From: Heterocephalus glaber
Taxonomy: Eukaryota; Chordata; Mammalia; Rodentia; Bathyergidae
NCBI RefSeq assembly: GCF_000247695.1
Contig: NW_004624776.1
Location: forward strand, 12,743,964 to 12,807,963
DNA: 64,000 bases
Reading direction: 5' to 3'
How positions within the stretch are numbered: the first letter of the stretch is position 1; the number at the start of each line of letters is the position of its first letter. The notes beneath the pieces were generated by a model, which worked only from the letters and a program-made list of their open reading frames with translations, was not told the origin of the DNA and did no database searches. A program made the position numbers and the translations under genes. Positions 24,913 to 34,323 of this stretch are shown here, piece after piece.

Positions 24913-25497
24913 GTGCCAGGCGTGGTGGCTCACACCTGTAATCCCAGCACTTGGCTTTGTATTTTTTTTTTTTTTGCTTAAATTCTTTTATTGGTACATT
25001 TTAGGTATACAATACGTTTACGTTTATCATTGGGTGCTTGTACCTGTACATGATGTATCTTGGTTCTTATTTTTTCCCCATTACCTATGTGCCCTTCCCT
25101 ATTTACATGGAGTTTATTTCCATTTTTTTTTCTTTTCTCATAATTTTTCCTTTCCATTCTTTCCTTTCTCCATCTCCTCCCACCACCCCTACCCCTTTGG
25201 ACCTTTTCCTATTTCAAAGTATCAATTAATAGTTATTAATCCTTTTAATCCTTATTTACACTATCAGTTTCTCACACTAGAGCCATAAATAATGAGAAAC
25301 TAGAGTCATTTATAGCTAAATGGATGCATATTGAGGCCACACTCTTAAGTGAAATAAATAGGACACACATGCGTAATCCTAGCACTTGGGAGGCTGAGCC
25401 AGGAGGATTGGTGTGAGTTTGAGGCCAGCCTGGGCCGCATAGTGAGTTCAAGCCCAGCCTGAACTACATAGCAAGGCCCTGTCTCAAAAAACAAAAT
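24913..25497 (+). repeat. B1 SINE split by an L1 insertion
   Basis: The left piece (24913-24954) reads ccaggcgtggtggctcacac; the right piece (25374-25497) starts taatcctagcacttgggag and continues through gaggccagcctgggccgc, with the internal duplicated unit, to an A-rich tail. Removing 24955-25373 and one target duplicate restores a normal B1. A CA/TA-rich stretch follows the tail. Confidence 0.9.
24955..25373 (-). mobile_element. 5'-inverted (twin-primed) L1 inside the B1
   Basis: The left part (to about 25281) is antisense L1 3' UTR after a T run. The right part (about 25281-25373) is sense L1 from catttatagctaaatggatg to ggacacacatgcg. About 17 bp of the element are missing at the inversion junction. 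Target duplications taatcccagcacttgg (24939-24954) and taatcctagcacttgg (25374-25389) differ at one base. Confidence 0.9.
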
Positions 25498-25505
25498 AAA
25501 ACAAA

Positions 25506-25552
25506 TACACACACACACACACACACAAACACATATACATATATACATACAT
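25506..25552. repeat. (CA)n/(TA)n microsatellite
   Basis: CA repeats followed by atatacat units, grown from the B1 A-rich tail. Confidence 0.9.
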
Positions 25553-25587
25553 GCTTCCCTAATGAAGTTTTTTTTAAGCAGTGGCAT

Positions 25588-25679
25588 GGGCCAGGGATTT
25601 AGCTCAGTGGTGCCATGCCTGCCTGGCAAGCGCAAGGTCCTGAGTTCAATCCCCCATACCAAAAAAAAAAAAAAAAAAA
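25588..25679 (+). repeat. Young ID-like SINE with long A tail
   Basis: Reads gggccagggatttagctcag, gcctggcaagcgcaaggtcc, gagttcaatcccccatacc and then more than 20 A. Flanks aagcagtggca and aagcagtagca are a target duplication with one mismatch. Confidence 0.9.
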
Positions 25680-25915
25680 AAGCAGTAGCAAAGTTCATTC
25701 AAAAAAGTACAAGTGAAGAGTAGGAGGGAAACTAGCTCTGCAGAGCTAGCTCAGGCTGAGTAAATAGAAATAATGGGTAAGAACAAAGATAAAAGTACAC
25801 GCTGCATCTGGAAAACACTGCATGGCCTAACATAAAAAGCTATGATAGCACAGAGTGAAATATTAGCTATTTATTGCCACAGAATCCAGGTCAGTGGAAT
25901 ACATTTTTTCTTTTT

Positions 25916-25991
25916 TGGTACCGGGGATTGAACTCGGGACCTTGTGCTTGCAAGGCAGGTGGTGCAACCACTGAGCTAAATCCCAGGCCCC
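25916..25991 (-). repeat. Young ID-like SINE
   Basis: Antisense: ggtaccggggattgaactcg, gggaccttgtgcttgcaagg, ccactgagctaaatcccagg. Target duplication gaatacatt on both sides. Confidence 0.9.
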
Positions 25992-26084
25992 TAGAATACA
26001 TTATTTTGAATGCAAAAGCAATTGGAGAAATTATAGATGCTGGATAAAGTTTTGGGTTCTGATATCAAAGAAGTCAATGATAAT

Positions 26085-26265
26085 AGTGACAGACAACATT
26101 TATACAGAATTCATTATCTGCTAAGAAATGCTATAAATTCTTGTCTATTTACTAGTTCAGCCCTCACATCAACTCTAAGGTAAATTTTATTATCTCATTC
26201 TATAGATAACTGAGGCATAAAGAGGACTTGCCCAGAACCACAGGCAGTAAGCTGTGAATCTGAGA
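26085..26265 (-). repeat. MIR SINE
   Basis: On the minus strand: cctgtggttctgggcaagtc, tatgcctcagttatctatag, aatgagataataaaatttac, following the MIR consensus order. Ancient and diverged. Confidence 0.75.
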
Positions 26266-26410
26266 AATAAACTACATTTTTAAAATCACTATCCCTGACC
26301 ATCCTTCACCTAGGAAAGGGTTGGGATGCCAGGGAGGAATGTAGAGTTTCACTGGTGTTAAATTCTAAAGCATCCTTTCTCTGCTGAATGCAACTCTTCT
26401 ATCACCTTTA

Positions 26411-27469
26411 TTTTTTTTTCAGTCAGTAACACTCAGGTTTTATTGAATTCACTAGGTTAAACAAGTAGGGAAATAAGTTTTGCAGATAATCAATGTAAAA
26501 AAAAAATAATTCTGGCAGGAAAGTAAATCATAGGAAAGGCCTGCTGGGGTCCAGCTCAAGGGCAGCCAACGCAGGGTGAGCAGTTGCAAGTCCTCCTGGA
26601 GTGAAATACTGGTGCCATATAGTGAGAATCGTGTTTGTACCAGAATGACCCTACATTTTTTTTTGGTGTCTTTCTTGTTCCCATGGTTTGAGTCTTACTC
26701 TCTTGATCATCCCAGAGATATAAGATGTCTTCATAAATCACCAGCATATGTAAACCATTTGGAGAAAATATCACTAGATGCCTATTCAACATCCATTTCC
26801 ACTTTTTCCTTAGCAGGAAGAGCTGAGGAGTTTCTTCTTTGTTTGTTTGTTTGGCTGGTTGGTTGGTTAGTTGATTTTTTTCTTTGTTTTGAGTGAGAAC
26901 AGGTATGTTAGAAAAAATCTGTATGCTTCGTCCTTTAATTATGAAATGAACAGGATTCAAGTAGAAGCCTTCCAGAGATTTCCATAAATGCCCTGCCTTC
27001 CAACCATAGGTGTTATCTTTCCTTCTTTTTTCCTCTGGCTACAGATACAGGCAGATGTTGGAAGATTATCTCGTATCCATGTAAAACTGAAGTTGGCTGT
27101 ATATCTTATTGGCCACTTGGTGGAGGAGGATGCTGACAACTATTTCAAACATTCATCATCCTTTTGAAGGTTACAGGCCATGAATGGTTAGCCTCATTTC
27201 TTTGCTCCTGTGGTAGAGATGCTTTCAGCATTATCTGTCTTAGCAACTCTCCTTTTGGATGTATATCTGCTATTACCTCATAAAAATCAAAGTTTAAAAT
27301 ACTTTTTCTCGTCTCTCTTCTTTATTTTCCCCCTTCCTCTTCTTTCTTTCTTCTCTAGTTTGTATAAGTTTAAGTCCATAATCAGCTGGCTCCAAGATAG
27401 GGTGCCAGAGAAGCAAAAGACCATAGCGGCAGAAGACAGCAAAAGCCACCACGGAGCAAGGGAAGGGCC
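26411..27469 (-). pseudogene. Processed retrocopy of an unidentified mRNA
   Basis: Has the marks of L1-mediated retroposition. On the minus strand it starts in a GC-rich 5'-UTR-like sequence (cttccctt, then gctccgtggtgg) and ends with a polyadenylation signal (AATAAA, plus-strand 26438-26443) about 20 bp before an A run (T run at 26411-26419). It is flanked by 13-bp duplications: tctatcaccttta (26398-26410) and tctaccaccttta (27470-27482). Open pieces such as 26556-26960 contain RRTCNCSPC and IYEDILYLWDD, but I cannot name the parent; stops and an inserted GTTT-rich run (26830-26890) break any long frame. Much of it may be 3' UTR. The insertion point lies just beside the STARD9-like fragment and is younger than it. 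Confidence 0.7.
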
Positions 27470-27544
27470 TCTACCACCTTTATGGAAACATAACAGGCAA
27501 ATATTTGTCCTTTCTAGGCCAGTTGCTTAGTCCTCTTTGTTTGA

Positions 27545-27900
27545 AAAGCACATCTTGAGATGCATACTGAGGGTCCTCTGGGTTGACTGACCAGTAGCAG
27601 TAATCAAAGCTGAATGCCACAACCTTCTCCCAGGAGTCTCCAAAGCTATCAGGTCGATTATCCACCTTTATATTTCTGATTTTTGCCACTTTGTCATCAA
27701 TTTCCACAATAATTTTTCCTCCTTCTTTGGTCTCCCTCTTGCTGAGGGGCAGCATCTTCACGGCCACCTGCACGTTCGCTATCCTTCAGCCACACCCAAG
27801 AGTGGCAGACCAGCTCGGCAGCATCATCCCTGGCACCAGCTCCAAGCACTGCCCGTAAAATCTTGGCTAGGAGGCTCAGCCCAGAGCAACGATAGATTTC
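27545..27900 (-). pseudogene. STARD9: STARD9-like (kinesin motor N-terminus) processed fragment
   Basis: The minus-strand frame from 27782 reads ANVQVAVKMLPLSKRETKEG and on to YCYWSVNPEDPQYASQDV, closely matching my memory of the first residues of STARD9 (KIF16A), a mitotic kinesin with a START lipid-binding domain. Sequence that spans several small exons in kinesin-3 genes is contiguous here, so it is a spliced copy. The start codon is ATA instead of ATG, and the usual kinesin VRVRP strand reads VKMLP. Homology stops after about 77 codons and runs into unrelated sequence with a stop. Sequence upstream (to about 27900) is GC-richer and may be 5' UTR. There is no poly(A) tail or clear target duplication. 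It cannot make a motor domain. Confidence 0.72.
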
Positions 27901-29639
27901 TTGGTTTGTTAATACAATATACACAAAAGTTGAAGCACTAAGAATAACGCTGATTGACCTTAAGATTGTAAAAAATAGGCTAATATAAATTTATTCTAAA
28001 TCAATATCTGTTGGTACACATGTAAAAATAAATTTGAACAGTATAATGTACATAAACTGGTGAAAATTTCTAAGCCAATGAAATGTGCTCTCAGCACTAT
28101 CAGAAACAGCAGACTTATTGAAAATAATGAAATTTGTTACACAGAATGGTAAAAATGCCTTTCAAGTTGAAAACAGAAGAAGCAATTCTTGCTTTTTCAA
28201 GCAGAAATCAAAAGTGAAAGATGGAATGGTCTAACAAATACAGAAATTTAGTCAAAGAGAAGCATACATCATTTTGAGAAGGGAGGGAATTCTATACAAT
28301 AAACACCATCTATATTTTCAAAGATTAAATTGCTAAACTTGTACTAAGACAAAATAAATCAAGTTAATCTTAGAGTAGATTTAATGGAAGATGTGGCATA
28401 GTAAACTAAATGCTATAGGCTTTTAGTTCCATCAGGCTATTCTTTACTTTTGTTTTGATCAAATGAAATAATTTATCTTTGTTGGAATGGCATGGTTTAA
28501 AATACAAAAAAATTTCTATGTATATTTTGTAGAGAAATGTTTTTAAGGCTACTATCTCTGACTCATGCAGTTCTCCCCATCCATCTTCCCCCTCCCTCCC
28601 CACACCACTTTTCAATCCTTTTACATACTAAAAGCAGAGCTTATTAAGGCAACTCCAGCTGATTAAAATAACTACAGTTAGAAAGTTTATTAATTAGCCT
28701 GCGCAGAATGGAAACCTTAAGCTAATGATCTGGCTTGTTTTCATTAAGTTTTTTGTCTTGTGCTGAGCACTAGCAGAATCATTTATATTATTTTCATTTG
28801 TATCTGGTCCCTCATAAGAGCCCAAAAGATCACTCCTGCCATTAGTTGCATGTGGATCCTACACCAAATAGGCTAATTACTCACCAAGGATGTTTGAAGT
28901 CTAGCCTCACCCAAATCCCTGCCTCTTGGTCACCTTCCCAGAGGGATCATGGGAGAATCTTTCACCTTCTGGATATTTCCCCCTGACCTGAGTATGTACC
29001 TAGATAGAGAAGGACCACTTCAACACTTGAAAGATGAAAACCCTCATGGTTCTATGCAAACCAAGAATCCTTTTCTAATGAGGAACTGCCTGAACAAGGC
29101 TAGGTCACAAACCTGAAATCAACAGCAGTCTAGAAAATACATTTGACCTTGGAGCAAAACAAGTTGGTCCACAATGGAAACCATATCCTCGAGTCTTTAT
29201 TTCTCTCTCCTTTCCTCCTGCAGCAGCATAAATGAACCCCAAATGGGGATTTCATAAGGGATAGGCATAAAGTAAATAAATGTGGAAGTATGTTCCATAG
29301 AATCAAACAAATGGGCAGACTGCTTCTGGGAGAGTAGAGACTCAGCTGATTCCCATCTCCACCCACACTGAGCACCCAGTAGCTTCTGGGGGTTATGCAG
29401 CACCTCAAAATGCTGAAACTGAATTCCTCCTCTAGGACCCCCTCTGGTAGGGCCTGTCTTATGTTGATTCTCAGCCCAAACCCTGTGCCAGTCCTCTTAG
29501 CTCCAAACACTTCAGCCAATCATTAAGATTTGGTTTGTGACTAGAATCATGGAAATAATGAAGAATTAAATTCATGAACTTAAAAAATATATATATATAT
29601 ATTCTCCAAAATGCATGTAGTTTTTATATATATTTCAAA
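27901..29639. other. Unassigned intronic sequence
   Basis: AT-rich, with an (AT)n run at about 29586-29602. No exon seen. Confidence 0.45.
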
Positions 29640-30214
29640 CACATACCAATAAGAATATAACAAATGCTGGTGAGGATTTGGAAAAAGAGAAACTCTCATA
29701 TGCTGCTGATAGAATATGAAGTGAGCAGCCACTATGGAAGACATGGAATCTATAGTGTATTTATTATAGGACACAGCGATCTCATTACTTAGTATATATC
29801 CAACGGAAATGAAATCACATCAAAAAGATATCTTCATTCCCTTCATGGCAGCACTGTTCACAACAGCCAAGAAATGGAACCAACCAAGGCTCCTATTGAG
29901 GGATGAATGGGTAAAGAAAATATGGCATACATACACAATAGAATATTGCACATCCATGAAAAAGGCTGAAATCCTAGCATCTGCAGCTATGTGGATGGAA
30001 ATGGAGGGCATCATGTTCAGTAAAATAAGCTAGCACAGAAAGACAAATGCATATGTTCTCACTCATCTGTGGCAACTAAAAATGTCAATCCCATAGAAGA
30101 GGAGAGTAGAATAGTGGTCACTAGAGACTAGGAAGTGTGAGTCAGGGGTAAAGAAGTTTGATAAAGATTACCAGAATATAGTTAGATAGGAGGAATTAGT
30201 TCAAGAATTCTAAT

Positions 30215-30296
30215 TTTTTTTTTTGGTATGGGGGATCGAACTTAGGACCTGGCACTTGCGAGCAGGCGTGGTGCCACTGAGCTAAATCTCCAGCCC
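30215..30296 (-). repeat. ID-like SINE in old L1
   Basis: Antisense copy: ggtatgggggatcgaactta, ggacctggcacttgcgagc, ccactgagctaaatctccag. Flanks tcaagaattctaattttt and tcaagcattcaattttt form a target duplication. Confidence 0.88.
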
Positions 30297-30324
30297 TCAA
30301 GCATTCAATTTTTATTTATTATTC

Positions 30325-30412
30325 TTGTCATCATTAGCAGTGCTAGGGATTGAACCCAGGGCCTAACGTATGGTGGCAAAAGCTCTACCACCGAGCACAC
30401 CCCTGGCCCTTG
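30325..30412 (-). repeat. Older ID-like SINE
   Basis: Antisense: agtgctagggattgaaccca, gggcctaacgtatggtggc, ctctaccaccgagcacaccc. It is a different, older ID subtype from the neighbouring young copy. Confidence 0.75.
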
Positions 30413-30645
30413 CATTGCACAGTATGGTAGGGTAACTACAGCCTATAACAACTTATGATACATTTCAAACTAACCAGAAAAGAAGTGTCTGCATGTTCTT
30501 ATGACATAGAAAGGATAAATAAGGTAGAAATGTTCGTTACTTGACTTATTTTATATTGTCCTGTATATACATGTATCAGATTACTGTACCATACTGTAAG
30601 AAGATGTAAAAATACTGTGTCAATTAAAAAGGAAAAATAAACACC

Positions 30646-32880
30646 ATTCACCCTTTACTTTATCCCTTTTAACAATGTTTCATCCTGTTCTACATTAATC
30701 TTAAATTTGTTTGCTCCCATGTTTGATAATTTGAAATTCATACCTTAACGTGAAGCATTATGGTTTAGAAAAATATTGAATCTAAATGTACACTCATGTG
30801 CTCTGTTCATGTTTCTACATAGAAACTTTCATTCTCTTAATACCTTTTTCTGTTTTGGGGAAAAAAACTTAAATATATGTTCATCATGATTTTATAAGGA
30901 GAAAATAAGAACTTAAGGTTCAAGTATCTGTAAAAAGGCAAAGTATTGTGGTAATATAGGACTTTTAATTTCTCAAGTGCTAATATTCTCCAACAACACC
31001 CATCCATTAAAACAAATAAAAGTTAGGAAACATGCACAAACAATTGGCAGATGGTTTTAACTTGCCGCTTGTGTATTTGTGAAAGGATTATCTTCAAGCT
31101 GGTGTATTTACTTTGGTGTTTAATGATTGGTGTGTCCATGTGGTGAAAGACATCACCATGAATATTTGCTTAGAAAAAGAAAAAATGCTTGATCTGTTTT
31201 CCTCTGATGACCCAGGTGTCAAGAATTTGATTGGACTGGAGGGCGGGTATCTGTCTGTCTCTCTGTCTGGCTCCCTCTCATTTGCAGACCTGTCAGAAAC
31301 AAAATCACTGGAGAGATTCAGCCCTGGGACACAGCTCATTCAACTGATTAACAAGAAACAACAAAAACCAAATCATTCAGCAGAGGCTCTCTGTCTCTGC
31401 TGATCCTGTGGAGTTCTGCAGATGACAAAGGGAATACAATTTAGAAATCACCAATCATAAAACTCAAGCTGAGCACAGGCTTCCAAAATTTGGCAGCTTT
31501 AGTTAGCTCCATCAATCTGATGAAGCCAATTGTGGATAATTCACTTGTGGCTTTAAATGGGACAAAATTAGACCATCAAGAATTCTGGGAAACAAGAGAT
31601 TTAGATGTTTTGCTCGTCATTTGTTTCCTCTCCAAAGTTAAACAAGAAAGTGAAGCAGAAAGGCATAAAATAAAGCATGGGGTCTGTGCGGAGCTGACCC
31701 AGCTACACATCACTTCCTGGGTGTCTTATTCAAACTGGACTTCAACGTTTCTGGGATGCAGTGTTACCGTATGGTTTTCAAAGTCACAGGAGGCACCTGA
31801 CTGTCAAAATCAGGAAAGGGAAAGCATCGATAATTCAGAAGGCGATAAATGAGGGAAGGTGTCAGATGTACAGTTGGGAAAATGAAAAACATAATTTTCT
31901 TTGGGACCAATTAATGTAAGAACTACTTTGCATCCACTCAATCAGAAGGGTGTTAGCACTGTCAGGCAAAAGAGAGTTTTTTCCTAATGAAAGTTAACAT
32001 GACACTTTCTTATATTAATGAAACACATTCTGAACTACTTCATAGGAAAGAGAAGTACAAATACCATCACAAGGCAAGACTTGGAGGCATAAATATTCAT
32101 GACATGTTCCACATGTTTAATTAGGCTCTGTTCTTGACTCTTTTTTTCTGGTTTGCTTTTCTAGTAGGACAGATGCCAAATATTATGAGCTTCTGCTTCA
32201 GAGTTCTGGACCACAGTCTGGCTTCATATCACCCTGTTTCATTTGGCAAGCAGTACTGTCAAGAATGACATGCACCAATGAATTAATCATTCATGAAAAC
32301 TGGCAGAGAGAAAAAACACAGGAACACACTTGAAAAGTGACATGTCTATGAGCTCTTCTGGTGTCTCACGTGAGTCCCACTGCATTGAAAAGCAGAGAAG
32401 ATGGATGGGAGTTCATAAAGACCCTTTTACCACAATTCTCAAACTTTCCTAAAAGAGGAAAGGTCTCTGTCACTTCCATTGTCCAATATGTAACTGAGCT
32501 ACCTGTCATTAGCATGGCAGACAAATGGAGGGAATTTCTGCCACATAAACCACATTTCAAAATCATTCAGAAAAAAGTGATGTAACAATCTTATAACCGC
32601 CCCTCAATTTTCCTAAGTGTTGTGTTTCCAAATACATGGTATATATTGTAGAGCAAGCCCTATTATTGAATATCTGATGGTAGATATCTCTTTTCATTTG
32701 GACTGCTCAGCCGATTTTCTAAAAGAAGAATTTCCTATATTCTCAATGTTACAATATACATTGTCCACAGTTTTATCAAATAACTTAGATCTTTCCCCAC
32801 CAAATTATTTTATCTTTTCAGAATACAAGCAACAAAGCTGACAGGTTACTTTTTTTTCTTTCTATTTCTCTCCTGAGTTA
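30646..32880. other. 2.2 kb of unique-looking intron
   Basis: No recognisable repeat in this block, unusual for the window. Two open frames (31113-31403 and 31490-31852, plus strand) have no known domain and no splice-supported structure. It could hold conserved noncoding sequence; that is inference only. Confidence 0.4.
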
Positions 32881-32883
32881 TGT

Positions 32884-32960
32884 ATGGGGTTGTAATTCAG
32901 TGGCAGAGTACTTGCCTATTAGGCACAAGGCCCTGAGTTCAATTGTCAGCATTATAAAAC
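32884..32960 (+). repeat. Older ID-like SINE
   Basis: Reads ggggttgtaattcagtggca, gagtacttgcctattaggc, acaaggccctgagttcaatt. A diverged ID-type sequence. Confidence 0.75.
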
Positions 32961-32995
32961 AAAGCAAAGTAAAATTTTAAAAAGAACAGAATAGG

Positions 32996-33066
32996 GCCGG
33001 GGATTTAGCTCAGTGGTTCTGCCACCTGCCTCGCAAGCACAAGGTCCCGAGTTCGATCCCAGGTAC
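32996..33066 (+). repeat. Young ID-like SINE
   Basis: Reads ggccggggatttagctcag, tgcctcgcaagcacaaggtc and ccgagttcgatcccaggtac. The flanks aaagaacagaata and aaagaccagaata form a target duplication. The B-box-like gttcgatcc is intact. Confidence 0.92.
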
Positions 33067-33231
33067 AAAAAAGACCAGAATAAAACAGAAAAACCATAAC
33101 TTTTACTTGGAGTGAATCAAAATGTCAGAAATCTATAAAAGTCAAAGTTAATCTCATAGGGTGATAAAAACTATTTGTTGCAAGAGTTATTTAAGATGAA
33201 AACATCCCTTCATTTCTAAACATATCATCAG

Positions 33232-33317
33232 GCTGGGGATTTATCTCAGTGGTGCCGCTGCCTGCCTCACAAGCACAAGGTCCCGAGTTCAATCCCTGGT
33301 ACCAAAAACCAAACAAA
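33232..33317 (+). repeat. Young ID-like SINE
   Basis: Reads ggctggggatttatctcag, cctgcctcacaagcacaagg and gagttcaatccctggtacc. Flanks taaacatatcatca and taaacatatcttca are a target duplication with one mismatch. Confidence 0.92.
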
Positions 33318-33329
33318 CAAATAAACATA

Positions 33330-34308
33330 TCTTCAAAATAAGCTTTGATTTTTTATAAGTTTAATAAAATGTTTATTTTTAAGATAATTATTTCTATAAT
33401 TAGTTAGAAATTATTTTCTTTGGCCATGTTGGATTAAAACCCTAAATCTCAACATATCCTACAATGGTTAAAAGGAATTTTTTTTTAATATACTAAAAAA
33501 GTACACATCAATCTAATTTCCATTCTATGGAATCTATGGGTAGAAAAATAGTTTAAAAATTTTCAGATTTTAGAAATTTTTTTTATTCAAGACAATGGTA
33601 AAAAACCATGACATCTGAGTACACTCATCTCAGCAGAGTAACAAGAAAGCCAGAGAGGATCAAAGAAAATTGCCTTAATTATTCAAATAATAGCATTCTT
33701 TAGAGCTAAATGGAAAAAATACAATCTGTCTAAAAATGAACTCTGCTTTAATTGCATTTAATCAACATATGTGCAAACATATTCTAAGCCATAACATAAA
33801 CAGCCCCAAAATAGGCTTACAACCTTGACAAGTTAATAATGCTCCCTGGAATAAAATGTCCATGTAGGAAGCTAGCTTGTAACTAAACATGCACGATGCT
33901 GAGAAGCCACATCATGAAAAAAACTAAAGAAAAGTTTTATTTTTGCAAGTGTACAATTGGATCCCTACCAATATGGAGGCCAACCAAAACATAAGTGGTG
34001 GTACAGTTCTAATTACTGTGTCTTAACTCTGTTTTAATATAATTCTGTGTGCAGTTTTCAGGCTGAACCACACAACACACAAAATGCCTAATGTCTTGAT
34101 TTCCTATTATCCATTGCATCTAATTAATGTGAAAAGGCAGGCTGGGGAAGAGATCAAACTAGAAGAGCCAGTTCATTTCTACATGAAGTGGACCAGAGGT
34201 CAATCTGCAGATGTACAGGGGTTTGTGAGCTGGCTGAGTGAGTGACAGGCTTGAGTCTAGAACATGGCGAGAGGACTGGATTGGCTATGGCAATGAGGTT
34301 GCTATGTT
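33330..34308. other. Unassigned AT-rich intron
   Basis: No exon or repeat recognised. Confidence 0.45.
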
Positions 34309-34323
34309 AAAATGCTGGGCATT

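Larger units (their letters stand above)
29640..30645 (+). mobile_element. Old L1 3' end, interrupted by two SINEs
   Basis: Sense L1 ORF2 end and 3' UTR: aaatgctggtgaggatttgg, cactgttcacaacagccaag, aatggaaccaaccaaggctc, gatgaatgggtaaagaaaat, gtggatggaaatggagggc, catatgttctcactcatctg, then after the SINEs tatggtagggtaactacagc and a terminal aaatacaccatt-like end. An L1MA-like layout without an intact frame. Confidence 0.8.

Noticed and set aside
26556..26960. Possible WD-repeat-like segment (ILYLWDD) in the retrocopy
   Set aside because: One short WD-like phrase is not enough to assign a domain; no repeat periodicity.
32996..33066. tRNA-like sequence with A and B boxes
   Set aside because: It is an ID-like SINE with target duplications and an A-rich tail, one of many copies here; not a tRNA gene.
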